From: Bacteroidales bacterium
GTDB taxonomy: Bacteria > Bacteroidota > Bacteroidia > Bacteroidales > JAIOZK01
DNA: 41,880 bases
Assembly (NCBI GenBank): GCA_021738625.1
Contig: JAIPBS010000036.1
Location: forward strand, 1 to 41,880
Direction: 5' to 3'
Below, in pieces: positions 1 to 9,191 of this stretch. The notes under the pieces are model-generated. The model saw only the letters and a list, made by a program, of their open reading frames with translations. It was not told the origin of the DNA and did no database searches. The translations under genes and the position numbers were made by a program. The stretch's first letter is position 1, and each line of letters starts with the position of its first letter.

Positions 1-1
1 A

Positions 2-388
2 TTCAATTTGCATGCATGCGTTAAGTTTGATTACTATAGGATCGCTTTGGCTATCGTATTTGGAGGTTTGTCCTATTCCAATTAAGCCACCATCCGGACA
101 TTTCTCAAATTCGCTCATGGCAAATTCATCTTCTCCATTGCCATACTTTTTATTCCATAATAAATTACCATTTATATCGGTTTTGATAATCCACATGTAT
201 TCAAGAAAAGGATAAGGATTATAAATGTCGGCTAGTATTAAATATCCTTTATCATAACTTTCAGTGATTTTTCTACCAAATTCAAACGAGTTATTCTGAT
301 ATTCATCAATGACCTTCGGCCAGTTTTGCGCATGATGAATAGACAGGATGTTAAACAAAAGGTACACTAGTAAAATATTTTTCTTCAT
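2..388 (-). CDS. Secreted protein of unknown function, N-terminal part (cut by window edge)
   Basis: The ATG is at 388 and the frame stays open to the window edge, giving about 129 residues. The product starts with Lys-Lys and a hydrophobic stretch (ILLVYLLFNILSI) followed by HAQ, a typical signal peptide with a cleavage site near residue 20. The mature part contains WIIKTDINGNLLWNKKYG followed by GGLIGIGQT, a pattern seen in Bacteroidota extracellular repeat proteins that often carry a C-terminal T9SS sorting domain; that end lies outside the window. It is downstream of the broken protease gene on the same strand, separated by a strong hairpin. The function is unknown. The reading frame is secure; the exported repeat-protein assignment is by resemblance only. 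Confidence 0.7.
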   Translation of the reverse strand, partial: MKKNILLVYLLFNILSIHHAQNWPKVIDEYQNNSFEFGRKITESYDKGYLILADIYNPYPFLEYMWIIKTDINGNLLWNKKYGNGEDEFAMSEFEKCPDGGLIGIGQTSKYDSQSDPIVIKLNACMQIE

Positions 389-402
389 AACGCAACAGTT
401 AA

Positions 403-436
403 AGGTATGCGGAAGCATAAACACTTCCGCATACCT
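403..436 (-). terminator. Perfect 13-bp hairpin between two minus-strand genes
   Basis: The arms 403-415 (AGGTATGCGGAAG) and 424-436 are exact inverse complements with an 8-nt loop. The hairpin starts about 10 bp after the protease stop codon and lies 15 bp before the next ATG. On the minus strand only a short TTT follows, so it is either a weak intrinsic terminator or an mRNA 3'-end stabiliser. Confidence 0.6.
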
Positions 437-446
437 GTTTTATCAT

Positions 447-3400
447 TTATTTAATTATTATCCTTTCATTTGCAGCAATTTTTTTGCCCTGAATGACAGA
501 TATCACATACATACCAGCCGGGAGCTCAGCGGTTGAAACAACTAATTGGTCAACCGTATGCGTCAGGCGGATCATTTTTACATGCTGCCCATTGGCCTTG
601 CTGATCAACAAATAGGGAACCTCTAAAAATTCCGCCAAGCGGTAAGAGGCTATAAAATATTGTTCGGCCGGATTGGGATAAAGTTCGAGCCGGGCGTCAA
701 CAGGTTCTCCTTCATCGGGAGCGGGAGGATATTCGGTGTAAACCGATTTAAAGAGACTTGGGAAATGGATGATCTCTGTATAATCGACCAGACCGGCTGC
801 AATCAGTGTGTTCCTTGCATATACATTGGCCAGGGACCGGTCGTTTGCCCATATTTCTTCTAATGAGGCTATCTTAGAACTATCCAGCTCATAGATGTCC
901 GATCCGGCAGTGTATAGCTGATGAAGTACAATAAAGAAATTGTTATAATCCTGGTGAATACCTGCCTCCTGTTCACTTAGTTCAAAGTCAACCGGAATAT
1001 CATTCAATAGATCAATGGCGGCTGCCGTTCTTTTTTGTCTCAGATATTCAAATGCAAGCCTGTAGTTTGCTTCCGCTGTTTCGGAAGACAAGAGAAAATA
1101 CTCGATGCTGTCGTTCGGGTACAGCAGATTGGTATCCGACCGGTATAAGCCCATCACGGAATACATGGCCCTGTTGTAGTTCAGCATATTGCTGTTCTTC
1201 TTCGCCTCAAAAATCTCTTTAGCGCCAAGTACGGACGTACCCTGCATGATCTGTCCCATCATATATGGCGGCATGGGCGTCGAGCGATCATCCAGGGCAT
1301 CCATCAGTTTGTCATTTTTAGCGGATTGCGGGTTGGCTGTCAATACGTCCCGTACCATAGCGTTGGGCAAAACATCTTCCTTGCTGATGGCGGAATGCAT
1401 AACGGTATCGGAAAGGTAGGGGGATTCATCGAGCAGTTGCTGCCTGACCTGCATGGCTTCCTCCGGATCGCTCAAAAGCACATCGCTGTTCATGCCGTCG
1501 GTATCACCACCGTCCGTATAAAGAAGCAGATCCTGATCGACAAGGGCAATCTCATTTTCCGATTCATCAAACAGGATTTTCATTTCATCATAGCCATCCG
1601 AATGTGCCGGACAAGAATTCTCTTCATGGAAATTTTGATACATTTCAATCCTTGAAATATGATTTGTATCATTTACATATTTCGGGCGTACCCAGGGATC
1701 TTCGGGATCAGTACTTTGAAAATGGTGAACGTAATTTATATGTTCACATTCCAGATCGTTAAAGTAATTATAAGAAAACTCCATGGGGTATATGGTGAAA
1801 GTGTTTCCAGCGAGGTTTTCACCATATGTGGTCGTATCGTTGGGGTCGCCCTGGTATTCTGCAATTCCTATTATCTTTCCGCCTTCTCCCAGGGTGTCGG
1901 GATGAACAAATACATCATGGATGTTTAAATAAAATTCGTTGCATTTTATGCAAAGCCCGGTTTCTTCTCCCCGGTTCTCGCCAACGGCTGCAATTCCAAG
2001 GTTCAGGTTATGAAAAACATTGTCGTATATTTGGTTGGCATCCGGGCCGGAGTTCCTTACATAAATCCCAACCGAACGTATGGTATTTGTATAACCATTA
2101 AAAGGCAGCGAGAATTCATAAAACTCATTGTTTTCTATAGTATAGCCTGTGCAGCCGTCGAGGTACAGCCCGTAAATGGTCTCGTTATATGACTCGTTTT
2201 TGCTAAAGGGTGGCGGAGCCTTAGTAAAACAATAAAGTGTATTGTATTCAAAATCTGTTCCTGTGTATCCGCTCAGATAAACGGCTTTTTCGTTCAGATA
2301 AAACCAGGTATCTTCGATTTTAACATGCCTGTATTGCCCGTCATTAAACGCACGTACACCATAATCCAGGTTGATGAATTCACAGGAGTCTTTGTCCTGG
2401 CAAGGTTGCACCCAGGGGTCAATACATCTTGATTGCAGCCAGAAGGAAGAATTGTAAGAAAGTATCCCAGTGCCATGGTCGCCAAAGTCCTGATAAGGCT
2501 CTACGTATTCAAAGGTGCATCCTTCGAATTTCAGATCATCGGTTTCTCTTAATATGACGTGGGCATTCACAGGCCAGAGATTAATTAGCGAATCATTCAT
2601 AACAAAGTTACAATTTCTGAAATAACATTGTTGTCCTTTGTCCTGACCGAGCAGATAATCGTGATATGGATAGAATTCAACATCAACTGTGTTGTTAAGA
2701 AAGTTGGAGTTTGTAGCTTTGAGAACACCCCCGCCTTTTTCAAACAATGAGTCCTGATCCCGCATTCCCAATAAGACACCAATTTCTGCACACTCAATTT
2801 TTCCGTTTTCAATTTCCATGTATCCCTGGTTTTCATATGGAATCTGATACTTTGAGGTATCTCCCCAAACTTCCACTCCTTTCCAAAATCCATCACAAGC
2901 TTTTGTTAAGGTTCCGCCATTGATGATCAATCTTGATCCGGGTTTCACAATAAGAACGGCATTTTCGACAAAGTGGGCTTTGCTTGTTACAGTAAGTGCA
3001 CAACTGTCCAGTATGATATCCCTGTCAATAAAAACCGGTTGATCCCATATAGTGTCGCTTGTTATTACCAAAGGCTGATCGTTGTATTGATAGATACATT
3101 CACAACTGAAATCCTGGCCATAGGGACCCAGTGCCGGATTGGAATCATCACAATCAGTTTCCTCCGGACATTGCGGGCATGAGTCAGGCTTTGGGCCCAA
3201 ACCCCACCAATAGTAACCGTCCCCGTCCTCATCCAAACACTGAACCTGGTGTGGTTGAGGGATTTGCTCAATTATCGGTAACCCAATATAATGTCGCCTA
3301 CTAAATCCGTTGGCTTCCTGATCGGTTATATAACCAAAACCATTCTCTCCCCAATCCGTCCCTAAACTATTCTTAATAATCCAAATTGTAGTATTATCAG

Positions 3401-4569
3401 TTGAAAGATTAATAAATCCTGTGACGCTGATCGAGTGAGAATTATTGTTGATAAGCCATTCAAGCGGTCCATGTTCGATAATGGCTTGCTTTATTGCATC
3501 AAGGCCACTCCCACTGTTAAGCCAATCCCAATCACTGATCTTTATTAAAGTGTCGGGATTTTTGTGGAACAGAATCACAAGGAGGAGGCGATCCGTTCAA
3601 ATACGGAAAATCAAACTCGCTAACAATTCCATCAGAAACAATATAATCCAGGGCATCCCATGGATTACCACTTATACAATCACTTCAATCCACACAGGAA
3701 AGCAGGTTCGCCTCAGAAAGATCAAATTCGGTGTTGATGTTGAAATACAGATTTATCATGGCTTCAGTCATACCGGTAACCGAATGAGCCCAGCAAGAAC
3801 CGCATAAACCCTGATTCTTTGGTCTTGTCAGCCAACCGCTTGATAAAGAATCATCACCATCAAAATAGGGAGATGAGGGGTCCGATGCTCCATGTCTATT
3901 CCTCCAATCAAAGCTTGAAGTCAGTGAAGAGGTATCCACAGTGCTTGTTTTCCAGAAAAATTCAAACACCCCTTCTTTATAGTACTCAAAGCCGAACAGG
4001 TTGTATTTTTCTCCAAACATTTGTTTTTTCCCTTTGTAAAAGGTTTCCACAATGGAATTGCTGCCCGCGATCCAATTTATACCATTTGCAGACAGGTTTG
4101 AATTCATGTTATAAATTTTGCTTGCATCCATTTGTAACTTTGCCTGTGATTGAAGTGATGAAGCATTTGCAGTGTGCTGGAAATCAGCTACAACATTTTC
4201 CAAATAGACCTGTGCATTTATAATTTCTATCCGAAGGTTTTCAGGTTGTACAGCATCAAAATAACAGGTTTCATCACAATGGTTTTCTATCGCAATCGTA
4301 TCGTTGGAAGCGATTAACGGATAGGTTTCGTAAACAAGTAATTCAATACCATTATCTCCGGTCAGGATTACTCTCACCAGACTTGTATCAGAGGGTAGAA
4401 TTACTTCTCCATTTAGTTTCAGGCTGTAGATTGTATCTCCAGCCTGAAATGGATATAACTCGCCATCTCCGGTTAAGGTTGTATCGATGGCAATGGTTGT
4501 TTGGGCTTGTACTGAAACTGATATGATCAGTGCAAGACATGTGGCCATTAAACTAATTTTTGTTTTCAT
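447..4569 (-). pseudogene. T9SS-secreted papain-family (C1A) cysteine protease with beta-helix region, broken by a stop and a frameshift
   Basis: The first segment (4569-3685) has a signal peptide (ending VSVQAQ) and a papain active-site motif QGLCGSCWAHS with catalytic Cys259. It ends at TGA 3685-3687, just after LLSCVD. The same frame continues past the TGA with papain-like sequence (SDCISGNPWDALDYIVSDG) until a frameshift near the T5 run at 3559-3563 (A5 on the coding strand). The second segment (to 447) supplies the catalytic His (NNNSHSISVTGF) and Asn (IKNSLGTDWGENGFG). It continues with a Cys/Asp-rich DGDGYYWWG linker, a long region resembling right-handed beta-helix repeats, and a C-terminal T9SS type A sorting domain (LYPNPAEQYF, ending ERIIIK). 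Intact, it would be about 1370 residues. Two independent lesions suggest a real pseudogene, but the homopolymer site also fits a sequencing error. Confidence 0.85.
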
Positions 4570-4770
4570 TTTTTTGGGTTTTGATTGTTACTATGAACCG
4601 AAAAGAAAAGCCGCCGAAACTTCAGGATAATCGGATATGGTTAATTCAATTAAGGTATACCAGGCTGTACCTCCTCTCTTGATTTGAAACTATTATTAAA
4701 AGGGTTTTTAGAAGGGAGTGTAAAAAAGTGCGAAGCGTTACTGTTTTTTTGAAAAGATTTTTTATACGAG

Positions 4771-4815
<45 letters not shown>

Positions 4816-4956
4816 ATATGGGGATTTCACAGCAATCATAAAAACAGGTATTGGGGGATTGGTTGATCTATGGGTTAATTCCATTTTATGATAAAAGGTA
4901 ACCTTGTAAAGTGGTATAATTTAAAAAAGTTATCAACTGTTAAGATAAGATTGGAT

Positions 4957-5055
4957 TTATTGCGCCCCCCTTCGGGGGCTTCAGAGAATCCTGCCGGCAG
5001 GAAACACAGGGCTGCACCCTGTGCTAATTATTGCGCCCCTTCGGGGCTTTAAAGC
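4957..5055. repeat. Cluster of four GC-rich hairpins, two of them copies
   Basis: Four inverted repeats lie in 100 bp: a C6-TTC-G5 hairpin near 4964-4978, the perfect palindrome CCTGCCGGCAGG near 4991-5002, CACAGGG/CCCTGTG with a 5-nt loop near 5005-5023, and a second GCGCCCC-TTC-GGGGC hairpin near 5033-5047. The first and last both follow ATT or TTAT and end in GGGGCTT, so they look like copies of one unit. The cluster resembles a repetitive intergenic module and may end transcription from either side. Confidence 0.6.
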
Positions 5056-5137
5056 CTTAGTGGAACTTCGTGTAATCCTTAGTGGTCTTTGTGGTTAAAC
5101 TTAAAAAAGGGTGAATTTACTCATGATGCCCGTGCCC

Positions 5138-7375
5138 TCAATGTTTTTCTTTAAACGGCAAGGCATAGCGCAGGCCCAGGTAAATTTTTCTGCCCACGAT
5201 CGGACCCCAAACCAGGGAGGTGTCGAAATACTTACCAAATGGATCGTCGGCCGCGACCACCGGATTGTCCTGGGTGAAATCACCCAGGTTTTCCCCGCCT
5301 AAGTATAGCTCCCATTGACCGAAATATTTGGTGACCTGCGCGTTGAAGATGGTGTAGTTCTCCCCTTTGAGCGGGCGCCTGTACATCTCGGGGTATTGTT
5401 CGGTATCCGGCAGGCGCACATCCCCGTTGAACTGGCTGGTCAGGTCGAACTGCCATCCCCGGTTGTTTGTGATGTAGGTCAGGCTCAGAAGCCCTTTGTA
5501 GCGGTTCACCAGCGGCTTGCGTTGCAGCTCGTCGTTCAGTGTGATCTTAACGTCGTTGTAGCGGTAGGCCGCCGTAACATCCAAACCGGGGATGAGTTCA
5601 TAATTGGCCTCCACCTGCAAGCTGTTGGAATACGACTTACCATTCAAATTGTAAATATTGATCTCGAAAATATCCCGGTCCATGTCAATCACCATCTGGT
5701 TTAGGAATTCTGTCCGGTAAAAGTCGAGGTTCACCATCAGTTGTTTGCCAAGGATGTCCGTATAGTTTGTTAGGTTCAGCCCGAAATTCCAGGCTTCCTC
5801 CACACCGGGTTCCTCCTGTACGATAAGTTTTTTGGAAGTGGCCAGCAGGAAGCTGTTCTCGGCAATCACGTTCGGACTGCGGTAGCCCTTGCCCGCCGAG
5901 CCCCTGAAAATCCAGTTTTCACTGGGGGCATACCGTAGGTGCAGCCGGGGGGTGAGCAGGGTACCGTAAAGGTTGTGAAAGTCGGTGCGCATGCCCGCCA
6001 GGATCGAAAGTTTTTCTTCTATTTCGTAAGTGTATTCCAGGAACAGTCCGGGCACGCTTTCCTTTTTGGTGAAGGCGCTGTCGTTGAGCATTTCATCATA
6101 ATGATCGTAAACATAGCTGAATCCCACCGTATAGTTGTGCCGGCTGTTCAGCAAATACGACTGGTACATGAAATTGCCGTAATAATTGAATTCCGTGGCG
6201 TCGTAATCATTCAAACCAAAAAAGGATTCCTGCTCATGGTAGATCAGTGAGTTGATGATCCCGATATTGGTTTCCGGCCGGTTAAAGATAAACCCGCTTT
6301 TTGTGAAAACCTGGTACCTTTTGGTCTTCACATTGATGCCGTAGCCGTTGTTGGTATCCCTGGCCAATTCCGGCTTGAAAGAAGTCTGACCGGCGGTTCT
6401 GTCTTCATCCAGGATATCCAGCCCGAACTGACCGTGAAAGCTTCCGGGCTGTTCATATTTCCACCTATTCATAAAATGATATTGCCTCACTTTCGGGACG
6501 TCCAGGAATGAATCGCCGTTCCTGTCGATCTCGCCAAACATGTTTTCCGCATGTCCCAGCAGCATGGTGCTCAGCTTGTCGTTCAGGCTGAAGGCCGTGT
6601 TGAAGTTGGCTTCCAGCTTGCCCAGGTCGTTGCCGTAGGCGTTCAGGTAGAGTTTCTCGCTGTTGTGCGGTTTTTTGTATTCCACGTTGATCTGCCCGGT
6701 GATGCTTTCATAACCGTTTTTCACCGAAGAGGTCCCTTTGGAAACCTGTATGGATTCCATCCAGGATCCGGGGATGTATTCCAGTCCGTAGGCCGTGGCC
6801 AGTCCGCGCAGGTTGGGAATGTTCTCGATCTGCTTCTGGCTGTATGTACCGGCCAGTCCGAGCAAGCGGATTTGTTTGGCCCCGGTCACCGCATCGCTGT
6901 AAGAAACATCCACCGAAGCATTGGTTTCGAAGCTTTCCGAGAGATTGCAGCAGGCCGCTTTCCTGAACTCATTTTGGTTGATGTGTTGCGTTTGAATGGC
7001 CGACAGCCGGGAGATCGCGTTTCCTTTGCGAACGCTTTTGACCTCCACTTCTTTTAAGGTTTTGTTTACCGAAAGGGTGATATGCAGTTTATGTCCGGCA
7101 TCGAATTCCCTGATATCAATGGTATCGTTCCGGTACCCGACATAGCTGAAAATCAGATGATGTTTATGCTGTTTGTTTTCGATGCTGAAATCACCCTTGA
7201 GGCCGGAGGTTGTGCCGGACTGTGTACCCGACCAGTAAATGTTTACGCCCGGCAGGGGGATCTTTCGATTCTCCTTGCTCATCTCGAAGATAATACCCTG
7301 GTATTCCTGGGCTTTTAAGGTTGAAGTGAATGCAATCGAAAGGAAAATGCTGATTATTAAAAGTCTTTTATACAT
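5138..7375 (-). CDS. TonB-dependent outer-membrane receptor linked to metal efflux operon
   Basis: The start at 7375 (MYKRLLIISIFLSIAF) gives 745 residues with a signal peptide ending LKAQ; an in-frame start at 7426 would add 17 hydrophilic residues before the signal peptide and is less likely. A carboxypeptidase-regulatory-like domain follows (PLPGVNIYWSGTQSGTTS, FSYVGYRNDTI), then a plug domain with AACCNLSESFETNASVDV and VSKGTSSVKNGYESITGQI, then a beta-barrel with alternating aromatic strands to the end. The family imports or binds ligands at the outer membrane using TonB energy. It is the last gene of an operon-like run with a CzcCBA-type pump, so a metal or metal complex is the likely ligand; the paired Cys in the plug fits this but does not prove it. 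Confidence 0.9.
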   Translation of the reverse strand: MYKRLLIISIFLSIAFTSTLKAQEYQGIIFEMSKENRKIPLPGVNIYWSGTQSGTTSGLKGDFSIENKQHKHHLIFSYVGYRNDTIDIREFDAGHKLHITLSVNKTLKEVEVKSVRKGNAISRLSAIQTQHINQNEFRKAACCNLSESFETNASVDVSYSDAVTGAKQIRLLGLAGTYSQKQIENIPNLRGLATAYGLEYIPGSWMESIQVSKGTSSVKNGYESITGQINVEYKKPHNSEKLYLNAYGNDLGKLEANFNTAFSLNDKLSTMLLGHAENMFGEIDRNGDSFLDVPKVRQYHFMNRWKYEQPGSFHGQFGLDILDEDRTAGQTSFKPELARDTNNGYGINVKTKRYQVFTKSGFIFNRPETNIGIINSLIYHEQESFFGLNDYDATEFNYYGNFMYQSYLLNSRHNYTVGFSYVYDHYDEMLNDSAFTKKESVPGLFLEYTYEIEEKLSILAGMRTDFHNLYGTLLTPRLHLRYAPSENWIFRGSAGKGYRSPNVIAENSFLLATSKKLIVQEEPGVEEAWNFGLNLTNYTDILGKQLMVNLDFYRTEFLNQMVIDMDRDIFEINIYNLNGKSYSNSLQVEANYELIPGLDVTAAYRYNDVKITLNDELQRKPLVNRYKGLLSLTYITNNRGWQFDLTSQFNGDVRLPDTEQYPEMYRRPLKGENYTIFNAQVTKYFGQWELYLGGENLGDFTQDNPVVAADDPFGKYFDTSLVWGPIVGRKIYLGLRYALPFKEKH

Positions 7376-7479
7376 GGATTGATGATTTGTTAAGTGATCA
7401 TTTTTCTCGGAATAAAATAATTTCATATCTGATGATGGATTATCACCAGATGATTAAAACTGCCCGAATTGAAAATTGA

Positions 7480-7848
7480 TCATAGAATGAAAACCTGGCC
7501 GTATTCCGGAATTGAATTTTTATTGGGTGGTAATTTATCCTTTTTCAAATAAGCCTTGCTTGTATGAAAATGGACAAGATCTGTTAATAAGCTATCATAA
7601 AGTAAAGTTGCAAACTTCGAAATAAATCCTTTGGCCAAAGCGGATGAAGGTTTTAGGAACTGATCTTTAATCCGGATCGTTTTTGATTCCTCATAGCAGC
7701 ATGGGCATTCATTGGCACAACATGCGTCCGCATTTTCAAACAATGCTATCGAAAAGAGTTCTTCATGCGAGATTTGTTTGTTAATCGTTACGCCTGTCGT
7801 AGAGATTAATAGTAAGAAAGCCAATCCGATGGGTAATGTTCCTTTCAT
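7480..7848 (-). CDS. Small exported Cys-rich protein (resembles HYC_CC_PP family)
   Basis: The ATG at 7848 gives 122 residues; a GTG at 7881 would only add 11 residues before the signal peptide. The N-terminus (MKGTLPIGLAFLLLISTTGV) is a signal peptide or membrane anchor. It is followed by TINKQ and by a cluster of five cysteines (ADACCANECPCC), then a basic C-terminal half ending KLPPNKNSIPEYGQVFIL. The layout resembles the small HYC_CC_PP proteins found beside metal pumps in Bacteroidota, but the expected HYC motif reads QIS here. It sits between the outer-membrane factor and TonB receptor genes. A periplasmic metal-binding role is inferred from the cysteines and neighbours. Confidence 0.7.
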   Translation of the reverse strand: MKGTLPIGLAFLLLISTTGVTINKQISHEELFSIALFENADACCANECPCCYEESKTIRIKDQFLKPSSALAKGFISKFATLLYDSLLTDLVHFHTSKAYLKKDKLPPNKNSIPEYGQVFIL

Positions 7849-7867
7849 TGCTATTTTTTGTAAAAAA

Positions 7868-7875
7868 CAAATATA
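7868..7875 (-). promoter_or_regulatory. Candidate -7 box (TATATTTG)
   Basis: An exact match to the Bacteroidota TAnnTTTG consensus lies 20 bp upstream of the small Cys-rich gene's ATG. A TTG lies 14 bp further upstream, shorter than the usual spacing. It could allow separate transcription of the small protein and the TonB receptor. Confidence 0.35.
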
Positions 7876-7997
7876 TAACACTTGTTAATCAAGATTGAGT
7901 ATGTAAAACAACCTTTAACAAGCCTTTAACATATGCAGTATTTTTATGCATAAGAAAATTTACAAAGACTACTGCCGCCTCTTTAATGCATCCAATC

Positions 7998-9191
7998 CTA
8001 ACCGTCTATTTCAAGCAATTTAAATTTATAAATTTCTGCCATCAGCAGATAATACTCCTTTTCGGTTTCAAGGTAATTGTCAATAATATCATACAGGTAA
8101 AGGTTTTCGCGATAGAAGTCAATGACTGATATTTCACCGCTTTCCAGGGCTTTTATTAGGTTTTCCTTAAACCTGATTTCATCCATGGCATTTTCCAGAT
8201 TCAGAAGCATTTTTTGTATTGAAATCAAGGAGGTATATGTTTCTTTAATTTCATAATAATGATTGATCTCGTGCTCGGCAATTTCCAGATACAGGTATTC
8301 TTGTCTGAGCTTGCTGTGTTTGACCTTATTTTTATCTTCCCAAAGGGGGATGCTGATACCGAAATGTACCCCGCTGAACGTATTGAGAAATTCATTCTCG
8401 GATTTATATCCCACTTCAAAGCCGGGATAGGATTTTGCTTTTGCCAGGCCGATCTCAAGATCGGATTCCTGTATGCGCATTTCAATGATTTTATTCTCCG
8501 GGTCAACAGCTTCAAGTTTTGCAAACAGGCTATCGATTTGAGGAATCGCTTCAAAATGCGGATAATCGGAACTTTCAAAAACAATTTCCCTTCCGCCGTT
8601 CATTTCCTGCAAGTGGTTCAGTTTAACCTTAATTTTCGAACGTATCCTCCTCAGTTTGTTGCTGATTGAACTTTCGTGCAGCCGTGCTTTGTCAACTTCC
8701 AGTATGCTGCCATAACCTTGTTCCAGCCTTTGTTTCTGATTTTTCAAAAATCTTTCGGCGGCAACCTGTCGTTCCGAATATTCCGCTTCCATTTTGTTCA
8801 GGTAAATGAGTTCTATGCACAACATTCTGGCTTTATGAAGTATATCCCAGTTGAATTTCTGCTGCTGATAATTGAATTGTTCCATTTGTTTATTGGCTAT
8901 TTTACCTTGCTTCGCATAAACCGTTGGGAATTCAAATTCCTGTGATACGCCAATTTCCCTGAGATATGTTCCGGGTTCATCTCCCCACAAATAGTCCATT
9001 TCAAAAGAAGGATTGGAGGGGGTTAAGTTGGTTTTCGCCTCCATGATCCTGGATTCGATGTATTGATCAAATTTTTGAATGCTTTTGTTATTTTGCATTA
9101 CCTGTAGCAAAACATCTTTTATCGGATCCTGGGCATTCACAAAAATACTCAGGAAAAATATGCTGACTGTTAGAATCAATTTAGTTTTCAT
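7998..9191 (-). CDS. czcC: Outer-membrane factor of metal efflux system (TolC/CzcC-like)
   Basis: The start at 9191 (MKTKLILTVSIFFLSIFVNAQ) gives 397 residues with a signal peptide, and AAAGGAG lies about 8 nt upstream. An ORF start at 9218 would precede that ribosome-binding site and is rejected. The mature protein is mostly helical, with coiled-coil-like stretches and two similar halves typical of OEP/TolC channels (NPSFEMDYLWGDEPGTYLREIGVSQEFEFP, and later FSGVHFGISIPLWEDKNK). The ATG overlaps the end of the RND pump gene by 11 bp, so the two are probably translationally coupled. It should form the outer-membrane exit duct of the tripartite pump. The gene symbol is a family label; the metal is unknown. 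Confidence 0.88.
   Translation of the reverse strand: MKTKLILTVSIFFLSIFVNAQDPIKDVLLQVMQNNKSIQKFDQYIESRIMEAKTNLTPSNPSFEMDYLWGDEPGTYLREIGVSQEFEFPTVYAKQGKIANKQMEQFNYQQQKFNWDILHKARMLCIELIYLNKMEAEYSERQVAAERFLKNQKQRLEQGYGSILEVDKARLHESSISNKLRRIRSKIKVKLNHLQEMNGGREIVFESSDYPHFEAIPQIDSLFAKLEAVDPENKIIEMRIQESDLEIGLAKAKSYPGFEVGYKSENEFLNTFSGVHFGISIPLWEDKNKVKHSKLRQEYLYLEIAEHEINHYYEIKETYTSLISIQKMLLNLENAMDEIRFKENLIKALESGEISVIDFYRENLYLYDIIDNYLETEKEYYLLMAEIYKFKLLEIDG

Noticed and set aside
3685..3687. Selenocysteine or recoded TGA in the protease gene
   Set aside because: Papain relatives do not use selenocysteine here, no SECIS-like hairpin is evident, TGA is an ordinary stop in other genes of the window, and a second lesion (frameshift) is nearby.
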